Source of the DNA: Streptomyces oryzae
GTDB taxonomy: Bacteria > Actinomycetota > Actinomycetes > Streptomycetales > Streptomycetaceae
NCBI RefSeq assembly: GCF_017676365.1
Contig: NZ_JADKMA010000017.1
Coordinates: 1 to 61,637, forward strand
Reading direction: 5' to 3'
DNA length: 61,637 nucleotides
Within the stretch, counting starts at the first letter, position 1. Each line of letters begins with the position of its first letter. A program made the position numbers and the translations under genes. The notes under the pieces are model-generated. The model saw nothing but the letters and a program-made list of their open reading frames with translations. It ran no database searches and was not told the DNA's origin. Shown here in pieces: positions 30,808 to 39,068 of this stretch.

Positions 30808-31539
30808 TCACACATGGGCCAGCGGATCGACCGTCAGGAGTATCTCGCGGAGGGAGGGTACGACCCACTCGGCGCCGGCTTCCCGCAGCTCGCGTTCCTT
30901 GCGCTCGTTGCGGGCGTAGCCCACGAAACCGACCCCGGCGGCCCGCGCGGCGGTGACGTCGCGTGCCGAGTCTCCGATCATCACCGTATCGGCGGCCTCG
31001 GCCCCCGTCGTTTCCAGGGCGCGCAGCACACAGTCGGGGTCGGGCTTCAGCCGGAGCGGCGCGGCACCGTCGCAGACCCGGCCGCTCACGCGCCCTGCGA
31101 ATGCTTCCAGCAGGGTGCGGCCTGCGAGATAACGTTCCACCGCCTCGGCGGAGTTGTCGGTGGCGACGGCCACTGTGCGGCCCGTGGCGCACAGGGTCCG
31201 TACCAGCGCGTCGGCGTATCCGGTGGGGAAGGCCACCTCAGCTGCGGCGATTTCCTCCGCCACCAGCGACCGTTCCATCTGCCGTGCGCTCTCCGGCGGC
31301 AGCAGTGTGGAGTCGGCGAAGGCGGCGGTCAGCAGCCGCAGCGGGTCGTTGGTATCGGGCCACTTTCCGGCGGAGCCTTCGGAGCCTGCGGCGCCTTCGG
31401 CGCGGTCGGTGTACGTCTCGCGCAGCCGGCCGGCGACCGAGGCGGCCGTGCGCCGGGCGAAGAGGTGGCACAGCGGGCCGTCGAAGTCGAATATCACGCA
31501 CCGCGCCGAATCGATCGCATGTTCCACTGCCGCCACCAT
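30808..31539 (-). CDS. HAD-superfamily hydrolase (phosphoglycolate phosphatase-like)
   Basis: A 243-residue enzyme with the HAD motifs in order: the nucleophile motif CVIFDFDGPLC, motif II Thr/Ser in GRTVAVATDNS, the Lys of RLKPDPDCVLRAL, and the acidic motif IV MIGDSARDVTAARAAGVG. It dephosphorylates a small phosphorylated metabolite. The helical cap contains AGKWPDTNDPLRLL. I chose ATG 31539, where the conserved part starts and GGGGGA lies upstream; a longer open frame continues into the neighbouring gene and is spurious. It lies 80 bp downstream of the APH-like kinase, likely an operon. Confidence 0.9.
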   Translation of the reverse strand: MVAAVEHAIDSARCVIFDFDGPLCHLFARRTAASVAGRLRETYTDRAEGAAGSEGSAGKWPDTNDPLRLLTAAFADSTLLPPESARQMERSLVAEEIAAAEVAFPTGYADALVRTLCATGRTVAVATDNSAEAVERYLAGRTLLEAFAGRVSGRVCDGAAPLRLKPDPDCVLRALETTGAEAADTVMIGDSARDVTAARAAGVGFVGYARNERKERELREAGAEWVVPSLREILLTVDPLAHV

Positions 31540-31619
31540 CGCTGTCCCCCGTCCGCTGTCCCCGTCGCCCTGCGCGCCGTGGGTCGTGAGTCGCACGTCG
31601 GGCAGCGATTGTCGCAGGC

Positions 31620-32711
31620 TCACCCGTGCGCGGGCAGCGGTCCGTCCGGCCCGGTGCAGAAGTCGGCGTACGCCAGCTCGACGGCGCCCGGGCTCGGCAC
31701 GTCGGCCAGCTCCAGGGGCTCGGCGGCGCGCAGGAGTACGTCGTGCACCAGCTTGGCCGCCTGCCCCAGCCGGTCGGCGAAGGCGGCCGAGCCCACCGCG
31801 TCGGCGACCGCCACGGCCTGCCGCACGACGTCGGTGAAGACGGACTGGGCCCGTTTGAAGCCGAGGTAGCGCGGCAGGTCCTCCGCGAGCTGCGTTTCGG
31901 CTCCGGGCAGCAGCGGGGCGACCGTCCGCCGCCACCGCGCGACGACTTCGGCGTGCTGCTGTGCCGGGTAGTCCATCAGATACAGATGAGTTGCCAGGTC
32001 GTACAGCGGGTCGCCGAAGGAGGCCAGCTCCCAGTCGATGGTCCACAGCGTGCCCGCCGGGTCGACGATGAAATTGGCCCGGTGCAGATCGCCGTGCAGG
32101 AGACATACCGGCCGGTCGGTCAGTAGCGCGGCGTCCGCCGCGAGCCGGGAGCGGGGGCCCAGCGCGTCGCGCGGCACACCGAGCCGGTCGAAGAGCGGAG
32201 CGAAGCGCGGCAGGCGCGCCCGGTAGGCGCGCTCGCGGGTGAACTCCAGCAGCCCATGCAGAAATCCCGGGCCACTGATCCGGTCGCCGCTCCGCTCGCC
32301 GCCGAGCCTGCGGGCGCGCACATCCCCTGGCCGCAGTCGGCACAGTGAAGCGAACCGCTCCATGATCTGCCGCAGTTGGGCGGGCGCCACCGGGTGGCCG
32401 CGGGGGGAGAGCGCCGCGAGGGTCCGGCCCTCGATGAAACCGTGGAAGACGGTCCCGGTCGAGCGGACCCGGTGGACGGGCGGCACGCGCGGTACGCCGA
32501 GCCGGGCGAGCTCGAGCAGCAGTTCGTCCTCGGAGGCGAAGTACCGCCGGTCGAACCACAGCGCGCCTTCCCGCGGTTCGCCGATCTTGACCCGTCCCAG
32601 CCTGGTCAGTTCGCCCTGCGGCCGGACGACGTACCACTCGCGGTGGTAGCCGGCCAGCGGTCCGTCCACCGTGCCGATCGCTTCGGCCTGCTGAAGTGCG
32701 GGTGAGGTCAT
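31620..32711 (-). CDS. Aminoglycoside phosphotransferase (APH)-family kinase
   Basis: A 363-residue kinase-fold protein: the nucleotide lobe contains GRVKIGEPREGALWFDRR, the catalytic loop is VCLLHGDLHRANFIVD (Brenner motif HGDLHxxN) around residue 210, and the metal Asp is in LWTIDWELASFGDPLYDLA. APH-family members phosphorylate antibiotics, choline, sugars or amino sugars; nothing indicates which here. ATG 32711 starts the protein. The downstream HAD phosphatase on the same strand could act on the same phosphorylated metabolite, which is speculation. Direct antibiotic resistance cannot be claimed. Confidence 0.9.
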   Translation of the reverse strand: MTSPALQQAEAIGTVDGPLAGYHREWYVVRPQGELTRLGRVKIGEPREGALWFDRRYFASEDELLLELARLGVPRVPPVHRVRSTGTVFHGFIEGRTLAALSPRGHPVAPAQLRQIMERFASLCRLRPGDVRARRLGGERSGDRISGPGFLHGLLEFTRERAYRARLPRFAPLFDRLGVPRDALGPRSRLAADAALLTDRPVCLLHGDLHRANFIVDPAGTLWTIDWELASFGDPLYDLATHLYLMDYPAQQHAEVVARWRRTVAPLLPGAETQLAEDLPRYLGFKRAQSVFTDVVRQAVAVADAVGSAAFADRLGQAAKLVHDVLLRAAEPLELADVPSPGAVELAYADFCTGPDGPLPAHG

Positions 32712-32827
32712 CGGAGCTGTCCTCGGGGCGGTTGGGCCCGGCCACGGAGATCACCGGGGTGCCGGAACCTTACCGGGCCCCTACGCGCCGCCTCTCGCGG
32801 CTCCCTCGCCTGTCACCCGAAGGCCTG

Positions 32828-33694
32828 TCACCCAAAGGGAACCGCGATGGTGGTCCACAGGGAGTCGAAGAACTCCTGCGACTCCGCCACGAAGGTGGCC
32901 TCCTGCTCGTCCCGCGCCTCCGCACCCCGGGTGGAGCGGAAGAGCTTGGCGGTCAGACCGAGTACGTCGTACAGGGCCAGTTGCTCGCCGTGGAAGTCGG
33001 CGTCCTCGTTCTTGACGACTTGGTAGTAGCCGGTGAGCGCCTCGTCGCCGTTGAGCAGGTAGAGCTTGTGGGTGGGGGTGAGCGGGACGGCACGGACGGT
33101 CAGCTCCACCTCGGTGCCGAACTGGGAGAGCGAGCCCAGGGAGTTGCGGAGGGCGTTGACGTAGGTGGTCTGTATCTGGTGCAGCCGCTCGCGGGGTTTG
33201 GGGTCCTCCGGGTCGTCTATGAGGCGGGGGAGGGCGAGCCGGGCCCCGAGGCTGGGGATGATCACCCGCGCGGTGACCGAGCGGGGGGTCAGCTGCAGGT
33301 CCATGACCTGGCGAACGGGCCAGGCCAGGGCGTTGTTGAGGGTTTCGGTGGTGAGGGAGAACGCGTCGATGGTCACGTGCTCGGCCTGAAATGCCTCGTG
33401 GAGGCGGTCCGTCAGCTCCACGCCCGCGCTGCGCGGGGCGTCCGCGTGGTGCGTGGGTTCGGCCACGGTCGGTGAGGCCCCTCGGCCCACGTTCTCCAGC
33501 AGCCCTTCCTGGGCGAGGGCTGCCAGCGCCTCGCGTACGGCGCTGCGGCCTACGGAGAACTCGGCTTCCAGCTCCCGTTGGGTGGGGAGACGGGTGCCGG
33601 GCCGGAGCTCTCTGGTCCGGATCCGCTCACGGAGGGTGTCGGCGACCACATCGCGCGGGCGGCGGCCGCTTGCGGAAGTCGGCTTCCTGGTCAC
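32828..33694 (-). CDS. GntR-family transcriptional regulator
   Basis: A 288-residue regulator with an N-terminal winged helix (DVVADTLRERIRTRELRPGT, LPTQRELEAEFSVGRSAVREAL, EGLLENVGRGASPTV) and a C-terminal effector domain (about 100-285) of unassigned subfamily containing QTTYVNALRNSLGSLSQFG and LYLLNGDEALTGYYQVVKNE. The latter part resembles that of streptomycete regulators of unknown ligand. GTG 33694 is preferred to an upstream TTG; Shine-Dalgarno weak. An inverted repeat immediately upstream (33716-33735) is a probable autoregulatory site. Confidence 0.9.
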   Translation of the reverse strand: MTRKPTSASGRRPRDVVADTLRERIRTRELRPGTRLPTQRELEAEFSVGRSAVREALAALAQEGLLENVGRGASPTVAEPTHHADAPRSAGVELTDRLHEAFQAEHVTIDAFSLTTETLNNALAWPVRQVMDLQLTPRSVTARVIIPSLGARLALPRLIDDPEDPKPRERLHQIQTTYVNALRNSLGSLSQFGTEVELTVRAVPLTPTHKLYLLNGDEALTGYYQVVKNEDADFHGEQLALYDVLGLTAKLFRSTRGAEARDEQEATFVAESQEFFDSLWTTIAVPFG

Positions 33695-33715
33695 GCGATG
33701 ACCATACAACTTCGG

Positions 33716-33735
33716 GACAACGGGCGTTAGTTGTC
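33716..33735. promoter_or_regulatory. Inverted repeat upstream of the GntR gene
   Basis: GACAAC-gggcgtta-GTTGTC, a perfect 6-bp inverted repeat with 8-nt spacer, lies 22 bp upstream of the GntR start. GntR-family sites often carry TTGTC/GACAA half-sites, so autoregulation is likely. Confidence 0.55.
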
Positions 33736-33780
33736 AGTCATTGGTTTTCGAATGGTGGACAAGTGGGAATGTACTAAGCG

Positions 33781-33870
33781 AGTTGGTCGCCAACTTTTGG
33801 GCTTTGCAGCCAACTGGCAGCAGATCCCGCCAACCAGTCCGTTCCGTTCTGTTCCGTTCTGTTCCGTTCT
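33781..33870. repeat. Small hairpin and three perfect 10-bp tandem repeats
   Basis: AGTTGG-tcg-CCAACT followed by TTT (33781-33798) could terminate rightward transcription. At 33841-33870 the unit GTTCCGTTCT occurs three times exactly, flanked by degenerate copies. Both lie in the 294-bp gap between GntR and the small membrane protein; the region is A/T-richer than average. Confidence 0.7.
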
Positions 33871-33988
33871 GCTCCACTCCGTTCCGCTCCTTGGTCGGCC
33901 GTGAGCCATCCGCCCGTCCGATGTCGCATGGGCGAACCCGTACTCCCAGCACAGCCGTTCCTCTCGTGCCTGAGAAGGAGGGACCGCC

Positions 33989-34171
33989 ATGCCGCTCTTC
34001 GCGCTCGCCGTAGCCATCGCCGTCGTCGCCTTCGAGCAGCTCGTCCAGGTGCGCTACGGGGTCCTGGGCCTCGTGGGCTTCCTGCTGCTGAGCGTCGGCC
34101 TCAAGGCCCGGCACACCGGGTGCAGCACCGCGGGGGCACTCGTGCTCGCCACCTTGCTGCTTCATCCCTGA
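33989..34171 (+). CDS. Small two-helix membrane protein
   Basis: A 60-residue hydrophobic protein (MPLFALAVAIAVVAFEQLVQ, then YGVLGLVGFLLLSVGLKA and a C-terminal ALVLATLLLHP). The ATG at 33989 has the strong ribosome binding site AAGGAGGGA 6 nt upstream, which makes it a real gene. Function unknown. It is convergent with the Eis-like gene, with a bidirectional hairpin terminator between them. Confidence 0.8.
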   Translation: MPLFALAVAIAVVAFEQLVQVRYGVLGLVGFLLLSVGLKARHTGCSTAGALVLATLLLHP

Positions 34172-34206
34172 GTGCCCGGTCCGCCGTTCCCGGCGGCCGC
34201 TGTCAT

Positions 34207-34250
34207 GCCGCCTTCCCCTCCCATCAACCCACGCCACGGGGGAAGGCGGC
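34207..34250. terminator. Bidirectional hairpin terminator
   Basis: GCCGCCTTCCCC (34207-34218) pairs perfectly with GGGGAAGGCGGC (34239-34250) over 12 bp, with a 20-nt loop, between two convergent genes. Confidence 0.8.
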
Positions 34251-34285
34251 TTGACGGCGGAATGTCCCTTCGGGGCGCCGATGTC

Positions 34286-35557
34286 TCAGAACATGTCCTG
34301 GCACCACGGCCGTCGTGCCGTGCGGAAGAGCACGTCCGTCCGCTCCGTAGCCCCCTCCCGGTGCTCGGTCAGCCGGCCCAGGGCCGCGAGCCGGGTGGCG
34401 GACTCCTCGCCCAGGAAGAGGGCGCCCAGGTCGGAGACGTCCAGCGACAGTTCCGCGTCCTCCCCCGTGGCCGCGCAGTGTGCCCCGCCCTGCGGACCGG
34501 CCGCCTCCAGCTTGAAGCATCCGCCCGCGTAGCCGTCCTTGTCCCGCACCTCCAGCACCAGCGTCCCCTCGACGCCGTACGTTCGGGCCGCCAGCATGCG
34601 CGGCACATCCAGCGGCCGCAGCCACAGCCAGTCGGCGTGTGTGACGGTGCGCGCGGCGCGCGGGTCGGGCAGCAGCAGGGGCAGTACGTCGTCCGGGGCG
34701 CGGGAGCCCGTGCGTACCCGGAGCACCCAGTCCATCGACAGCACGAACCGCCACAGCGCCGCCTCGCCTGCGGGCGTGGTGGCGAACAGATCCCGTACGG
34801 TCACCGTCTGCTCGGGCTGATTGGCCTGCCATACGTCGTCGGAGGTGTAGCTCACACCGCCCTGCGGCTGCCCTGCGGCGTCGCGGTAGACGGCGTGGAA
34901 GGCCGGGGTGAAGCCGTCCTCCGGGAAGCGCAGCTCGCCGGTTGCCGACCGCCACCACTTCTCCGACCGGTCGATGGCGCCCTGCCGCTGCGGACCGGTG
35001 CGGAACCGCTCGTGGACGGCCGGCATCTCGGCCCGGAACTCGGCGGCGTCCACCAGATCCACCCGCCCGCCGTCCCCCAGGTCGGCCGGGCCCGCGTAGC
35101 GCCGGTCCAGGCCCGTACGGGCGACGAGGACCTCCCACTCGGTGGTCCAGCTCGCGGGGCCGAAGCCGTACCGCCCGTAGATCGGGTACTCGGCCGCGAT
35201 CAGCGTCGCGCACACTTCGCCGCGCTCCTTGGCCGCGTTCAGGGCGTTCGCCATCATCCCGCTCAGCAGCCCGCGCCGCCGGTGTGTGGGCGAGACGGTG
35301 ACACCGGAGACCCCGCAGGCGGGCAGCATCGCGCCGCCGGGGACGGTCAGCGACTGCGGCAGCGTACGGAACGTGCCCACGCACCGGTCGCCGTCGTAGG
35401 CGCCCTGGATACGGCCGAGATCCGTGCCCAGCGCGCGGACCGCCACCTCTTTCTCGCTGACGGTGGGGCCGCGGAAGAAGCCGGTGGCCACGGCGCGCAG
35501 CCACTCCTGGTACTCGTCGGGGCCGGCCAGGGTGCGGATCTCGACGCGGTTCGCCAT
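34286..35557 (-). CDS. Eis-like GNAT N-acetyltransferase
   Basis: A 423-residue protein of the Eis family: N-terminal GNAT region with the acetyl-CoA loop GVTVSPTHRRRGLLSGMM, the Tyr-containing segment YPIYGRYGFGPAS (Tyr equivalent to Eis Tyr126), a second GNAT-like half, and a C-terminal sterol-carrier-like domain. The chain ends in WCQDMF; in Eis the free carboxylate of the terminal Phe is part of the catalytic site, so the ending agrees. Eis enzymes acetylate several amines of aminoglycosides or lysines. The physiological substrate here is unknown. It starts at ATG 35557. Confidence 0.88.
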   Translation of the reverse strand: MANRVEIRTLAGPDEYQEWLRAVATGFFRGPTVSEKEVAVRALGTDLGRIQGAYDGDRCVGTFRTLPQSLTVPGGAMLPACGVSGVTVSPTHRRRGLLSGMMANALNAAKERGEVCATLIAAEYPIYGRYGFGPASWTTEWEVLVARTGLDRRYAGPADLGDGGRVDLVDAAEFRAEMPAVHERFRTGPQRQGAIDRSEKWWRSATGELRFPEDGFTPAFHAVYRDAAGQPQGGVSYTSDDVWQANQPEQTVTVRDLFATTPAGEAALWRFVLSMDWVLRVRTGSRAPDDVLPLLLPDPRAARTVTHADWLWLRPLDVPRMLAARTYGVEGTLVLEVRDKDGYAGGCFKLEAAGPQGGAHCAATGEDAELSLDVSDLGALFLGEESATRLAALGRLTEHREGATERTDVLFRTARRPWCQDMF

Positions 35558-35607
35558 GCGCCCACGCTAGGCACCGGCTCCCGGCACCGCACCCGGATTT
35601 CCGCCGC

Positions 35608-35715
35608 CCGACAGCCGCTGCCAGTCGCCCGACAGTCACCCCACAGCCGCTGCCAGTCGCCCGACAGCCACCGCCAGTCACCCCACAGCCGCTGGCAGTC
35701 GCCCAGCAGCCGCCC
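35608..35715. repeat. About 32-bp tandem repeats between the Eis-like and asparaginase genes
   Basis: A 25-bp exact block (beginning ACAGCCGCTGCCAGTCGCCC) occurs at 35611-35635 and 35643-35667, with two more degraded copies to 35715; the period is about 32 bp with short variable parts. The array fills nearly all of the intergenic space. Confidence 0.8.
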
Positions 35716-35728
35716 GCCCCGCGCCGCC

Positions 35729-36679
35729 TCAGAACGCCGCGCGGACCTCGCCGACCCGTACGCCGCCGCCCAGTATCGGAGCCGTCGCGATCCGCTCCAG
35801 CACCGGCGAGCTCACTCCCATGTGGACGGAGAGCGCCCTTGCCAGCACGGGGCCCAGCGCCCGCGAGGCGCCGTCCTCCACCTTGAAGGCGAGGGCGCGG
35901 CCGTCCGGGAGGGCGAAGCCCTGCACGGCCTCGGCGCCCATCTTGCTGACCGCGCCGGGCAGTTCCCGCATCAGCCAGGTGTCGTGCCGCCGGGTGCCGC
36001 CCACGTACTCGGGGTGGGCGCGCATCGCCTCGGCGACCCGCCCCTCCGGCGACTGCGCGGGGGCCAGCGCCAGCGCACGGAAGCCGCGTGCCAGCCCGGT
36101 CAGCGAGACGGCCATCAGCGGGGCGCCGCAGCCGTCCACCCCGGTGTGCGCGACCGGGTCGCCGGTGGTCTCCTCCAGCGTCTCCCTGACCAGCTTCTGC
36201 AGCGGGTGGCCGGCGTCCAGATAGCTGTCGGCCGGCCAGCCGTTGGCCCGGCAGGCGGCGAGCATCGCGGTGTGCTTGCCGGAGCAGTCCATGGCCAGCG
36301 GCGTACGGCTGGAGCCCGCCGCCAGGAACGCCTCGGCCTCCTCCTCGTCGAGCGGGAGGGAGGCGGGGCACTGCAGATCCGACTCGGCCAGCCCGTGGTC
36401 GGCGAGCATGGCGCGGACCAGATCGAGCTGGAACCCCTCCCCGGAGTGGCTCGCCGCGGCCAGCGCCAGCCTTGCGCCGGACAGCTCAAGTCCGGAGCGC
36501 AGTACGGCGGACGCCTGGAACGGCTTGTTCACCGAGCGCGGGAAGACCGGCGCCTCCGGGTCGCCCAGCGCGAACGTGACGCTTCCGTCGGCCGCCAGCA
36601 CCACCAGCGAGCCCCGGTGCCGTCCCTCGGTGAAGCCGGACCTGACGACCTCGGCGAGCACGGGGGATATCTCGGGCAT
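35729..36679 (-). CDS. Asparaginase (bacterial L-asparaginase II-like, rhizobial type)
   Basis: A 316-residue enzyme of the AnsA/rhizobial-type asparaginase family: VRSGFTEGRHRGSLVVLAADG, PRSVNKPFQASAVLRSG (with the Ser-x-x-Lys pair), AAASHSGEGFQ, MDCSGKHTAMLAACRANGWP (with the Cys and Ser-x-Lys motif of the active site) and HTGVDGCGAPLMAVSL. It hydrolyses L-asparagine to aspartate and ammonia. ATG 36679 was taken because GGAAGG lies 7 nt upstream; the frame extends further to 36808 without a better start. GlnR-type nitrogen control is conceivable but not seen. Confidence 0.88.
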   Translation of the reverse strand: MPEISPVLAEVVRSGFTEGRHRGSLVVLAADGSVTFALGDPEAPVFPRSVNKPFQASAVLRSGLELSGARLALAAASHSGEGFQLDLVRAMLADHGLAESDLQCPASLPLDEEEAEAFLAAGSSRTPLAMDCSGKHTAMLAACRANGWPADSYLDAGHPLQKLVRETLEETTGDPVAHTGVDGCGAPLMAVSLTGLARGFRALALAPAQSPEGRVAEAMRAHPEYVGGTRRHDTWLMRELPGAVSKMGAEAVQGFALPDGRALAFKVEDGASRALGPVLARALSVHMGVSSPVLERIATAPILGGGVRVGEVRAAF

Positions 36680-36868
36680 CTCGGGACCTTCCAGTGGTGT
36701 ACGCCGCATGACGGCATGCGGGGCAGTCGGGTTATGTGACCCTTCACGGTAACCGGACCGCCCGTACCGCAGAAGGGACGCCCCTCCCGCTGCCCCTCCC
36801 GCTGCCATCCCGCTGCCTCTTCCGCCGCGGACCTGCCCGCGCCCGGCCGCGCCTGCCGACGCCCCCGC

Positions 36869-37420
36869 CTACGGCAGCAGGTCGTCCACCTGTGCCTCGC
36901 CCTCCCGATAACGGCGGGCGATCTCCGTACTGCACTCGTCGGCGGTGCGCTGGAGCGACTGGCGGCGCCGGGAGACCTGTTGCTCGTAGCGGACGAGCCT
37001 CGCCATCGCGTCGTGCAGCTCGCCGTCCGTACGGGCCTTCAGATCGCTCAGCTCCACCTCGGCCAGCATCTCCTCGGCCAGGGCGCGGTACTCCTCGCTG
37101 CGCGGTGCGGCGAGCGTCACATGCCGGGCCGAGGAACGGTGGCTGGGCGGGTCGTCGGCGAGGATCTGCGGCAGCAGATCCAGCAGCGGCGAGCCGGCCG
37201 AGCTGCGCCGGGCCAGTTCGGCACGGAGGATGTCGATACGCCCCTGGAGCAGTCTGCGCACATAGCTCAGATCCGCCTCGTCCTGCTGCGCCGAGCCGCG
37301 CAGGGCCCGCAGTTCGCGCAGGCACAGCGCGTGCAGATCCGGCTGCTCCGGCTCACGCAGCGCCTCCAGGGCCCCGGACTGCCGCGGCGTCCGAGGCCGG
37401 CCCGCTCCGGTTGTGCTCAT
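36869..37420 (-). CDS. rsiG: c-di-GMP-binding anti-sigma factor RsiG
   Basis: A 183-residue helical protein with two copies of the c-di-GMP binding motif E(x3)S(x2)R(x3)Q(x3)D that defines RsiG: the first in EADLSYVRRLLQGRID and the second in EQQVSRRRQSLQRTAD, one in each arm of the antiparallel coiled coil. In Streptomyces RsiG bound to two c-di-GMP molecules sequesters the sporulation sigma factor WhiG, so low c-di-GMP frees WhiG. An N-terminal helix (ALEALREPEQPDLHALCLREL) precedes. All motif residues are present. ATG 37420 is the start. It is divergent from dtd (153 bp away). whiG is not in the window. Confidence 0.93.
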   Translation of the reverse strand: MSTTGAGRPRTPRQSGALEALREPEQPDLHALCLRELRALRGSAQQDEADLSYVRRLLQGRIDILRAELARRSSAGSPLLDLLPQILADDPPSHRSSARHVTLAAPRSEEYRALAEEMLAEVELSDLKARTDGELHDAMARLVRYEQQVSRRRQSLQRTADECSTEIARRYREGEAQVDDLLP

Positions 37421-37572
37421 GGGCTTGTGTCCCCTCATCCCCATTGCGCGGTACCTGCTGAACGCACCGCGTGTGCGCATCGTGCCACTCTGTGCCCCTT
37501 GTTCGCAGCGCTCCTCACCCGCCGTTCGGCGGCTGTGCGACCCGCCGGCCGGCGGCACGGCATCATGGCGGC

Positions 37573-37998
37573 ATGCGAGCAGTGGTGCAGAGAGTGGACG
37601 GCGCGAGCGTCACCGTGGACGGCGAGACCGTTGGTCGGATAGTCGGCGAGGGCCTGTGCGTGCTGGTCGGAGTCACGCACGACGACACGAAGGAGAAGGC
37701 GGCGCAGCTCGCGCGGAAGCTGTGGTCGGTGCGGATCCTGCACGAGGAGAAGTCGTGTTCGGACATCGGTGCGCCGCTACTGGTGATCAGTCAGTTCACT
37801 CTCTACGGTGACGCGCGCAAGGGCAGACGCCCCACCTGGAACGGCGCCGCGCCCGGCGATGTCGCCGAGCCCTTGGTCGACGAGGTGGTCGCCCAGCTGC
37901 GGGCGCTGGGCGCCACCGTCGCCACCGGTGCCTTCGGCGCCGACATGAAGGTGTCGCTGACCAACGACGGCCCCTTCACGGTGCTGCTGGAGGTGTGA
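37573..37998 (+). CDS. dtd: D-aminoacyl-tRNA deacylase
   Basis: A 141-residue protein of the DTD family, which hydrolyses D-aminoacyl-tRNA and so proofreads chirality. It begins [18 protein letters not shown], and contains the two cross-subunit active-site motifs in modified form: [19 protein letters not shown] (SQxxL) and [15 protein letters not shown] (the NxGP(V/F)T motif). Size is typical (about 145). The ATG lies just after the divergent rsiG promoter region. It converges with the ygfZ-like gene; a short hairpin lies between. Confidence 0.95.
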   Translation: MRAVVQRVDGASVTVDGETVGRIVGEGLCVLVGVTHDDTKEKAAQLARKLWSVRILHEEKSCSDIGAPLLVISQFTLYGDARKGRRPTWNGAAPGDVAEPLVDEVVAQLRALGATVATGAFGADMKVSLTNDGPFTVLLEV

Positions 37999-38015
37999 GG
38001 CCCCTCTCCGGGGCC
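37999..38015. terminator. Short hairpin between convergent dtd and ygfZ
   Basis: GGCCCC-tctcc-GGGGCC lies immediately after the dtd stop codon, 20 bp before the end of the ygfZ-like gene. A short stem, but the position suits a bidirectional terminator. Confidence 0.5.
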
Positions 38016-38035
38016 CCACTGAAACCGTCACCGGT

Positions 38036-39049
38036 TCAGGGGGTGACGACAATCTCCTGTGCCGCGGCGGTCGCGTCCGGGCCGACGATCAGCTGCGCGT
38101 CGGGATCGACGTTCCGCTTCACCAGCGCCAGCGCGATCGGCCCCAGTTCGTGGTGGCGGGCCGAGGTGGTGACGAAGCCGATCTGCCGCCCCTCCAGGCC
38201 CGCGGCGGCGAGCCGTACGGCGTCGCCGTGCACCGGGAGCCGCACCTCGCTCCCGTCGAGGTGCAGGAAGACCAGCCGGCGCGGCGGCTTCCCCAGGTTG
38301 TGGACACGCGCCACGGTCTCCTGGCCGCGGTAGCAGCCCTTCTCCAGGTGCACGGCCGAGCCGATCCAGCCCACCTCGTGCGGGATGGTCCGGTGGTCGG
38401 TCTCCATCCCCAGGCGCGGCCGCCGCTCCTCGACCCGCAGCGCCTCGTAGGCCAGCACCCCGACGGCCGGCCCGTGCGAGGCGGCGAAGTCCCTCAGCTC
38501 GCCGCGCGGCAGGAACAGATCGCGCCCGTAGGAGGTCTCCCGTACGGCCAGGACGCCGGCCGGCACCTCGGCGATGGAGCCGGCCGGCAGGTGCACGACG
38601 GCGACGTCCGGCGTCCGGTCGGCGATCTCGACGCGGTAGAAGAACCGCATGCTCTCCAGGTAGGAGATCAGCTCGCCCTGCTTGCCCGGCTCGGTGTGCA
38701 TCCACACCGTCGCCCCGTCGTCCACCAGCTGGAGCGCCTGCTCGATGTGCCCGTTGGCGGAGAGGATCAGCGCCTCGGTGGCCTGGCCCGGCGGAAGCTG
38801 CTCGACGTGCTGGGTGAGCAGCAGATGCAGCCAGGAGAGCCGGTCCTGGCCCGAGACGGTGACCACACCGCGGTGCGAGAGGTCCACGAAGCCGGTGCCG
38901 TCGGCGAGGGCGCGCTGTTCCTTGAACAGGTCGCCGTAGTGGGCCGCGACGCCCTCGTCGGGGGCTTCGGCCGCCACCGCGCCGGGGAGGGACAGCAGAG
39001 GGCTGGGGGCGGGAGCCGCGGCGCTGTTGCTCGAACTGCTGGAGGACAT
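38036..39049 (-). CDS. ygfZ: YgfZ/GcvT-like folate-binding protein
   Basis: A 337-residue folate-binding protein of the YgfZ/IBA57 family that helps repair or assemble certain iron-sulfur enzymes. The diagnostic motif K-G-C-Y-x-G-Q-E is present as EKGCYRGQETVARVHN, and the N-terminal GcvT-like fold shows LSHRGVVTVSGQDRLSWLH and YLESMRFFYRVEI. The N-terminal 25 residues are a Ser/Ala linker. It is followed at 20 bp upstream (same strand) by nur, an order also found in S. coelicolor as far as I remember. ATG 39049 starts it. Confidence 0.93.
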   Translation of the reverse strand: MSSSSSSNSAAAPAPSPLLSLPGAVAAEAPDEGVAAHYGDLFKEQRALADGTGFVDLSHRGVVTVSGQDRLSWLHLLLTQHVEQLPPGQATEALILSANGHIEQALQLVDDGATVWMHTEPGKQGELISYLESMRFFYRVEIADRTPDVAVVHLPAGSIAEVPAGVLAVRETSYGRDLFLPRGELRDFAASHGPAVGVLAYEALRVEERRPRLGMETDHRTIPHEVGWIGSAVHLEKGCYRGQETVARVHNLGKPPRRLVFLHLDGSEVRLPVHGDAVRLAAAGLEGRQIGFVTTSARHHELGPIALALVKRNVDPDAQLIVGPDATAAAQEIVVTP

Positions 39050-39068
39050 ACGCCCAGCCTACGACGGG

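Noticed and set aside
31543..32754. Extension of the HAD phosphatase frame to 32754
   Set aside because: The extended part is out of frame with the APH-like kinase gene that occupies this DNA; the HAD motifs start near residue 1 of the ATG at 31539.
34172..36739. 855-residue plus-strand frame over the Eis-like and asparaginase genes
   Set aside because: Its translation is Arg/Gly/Gln-rich without motifs, and the opposite strand carries two recognisable enzymes.
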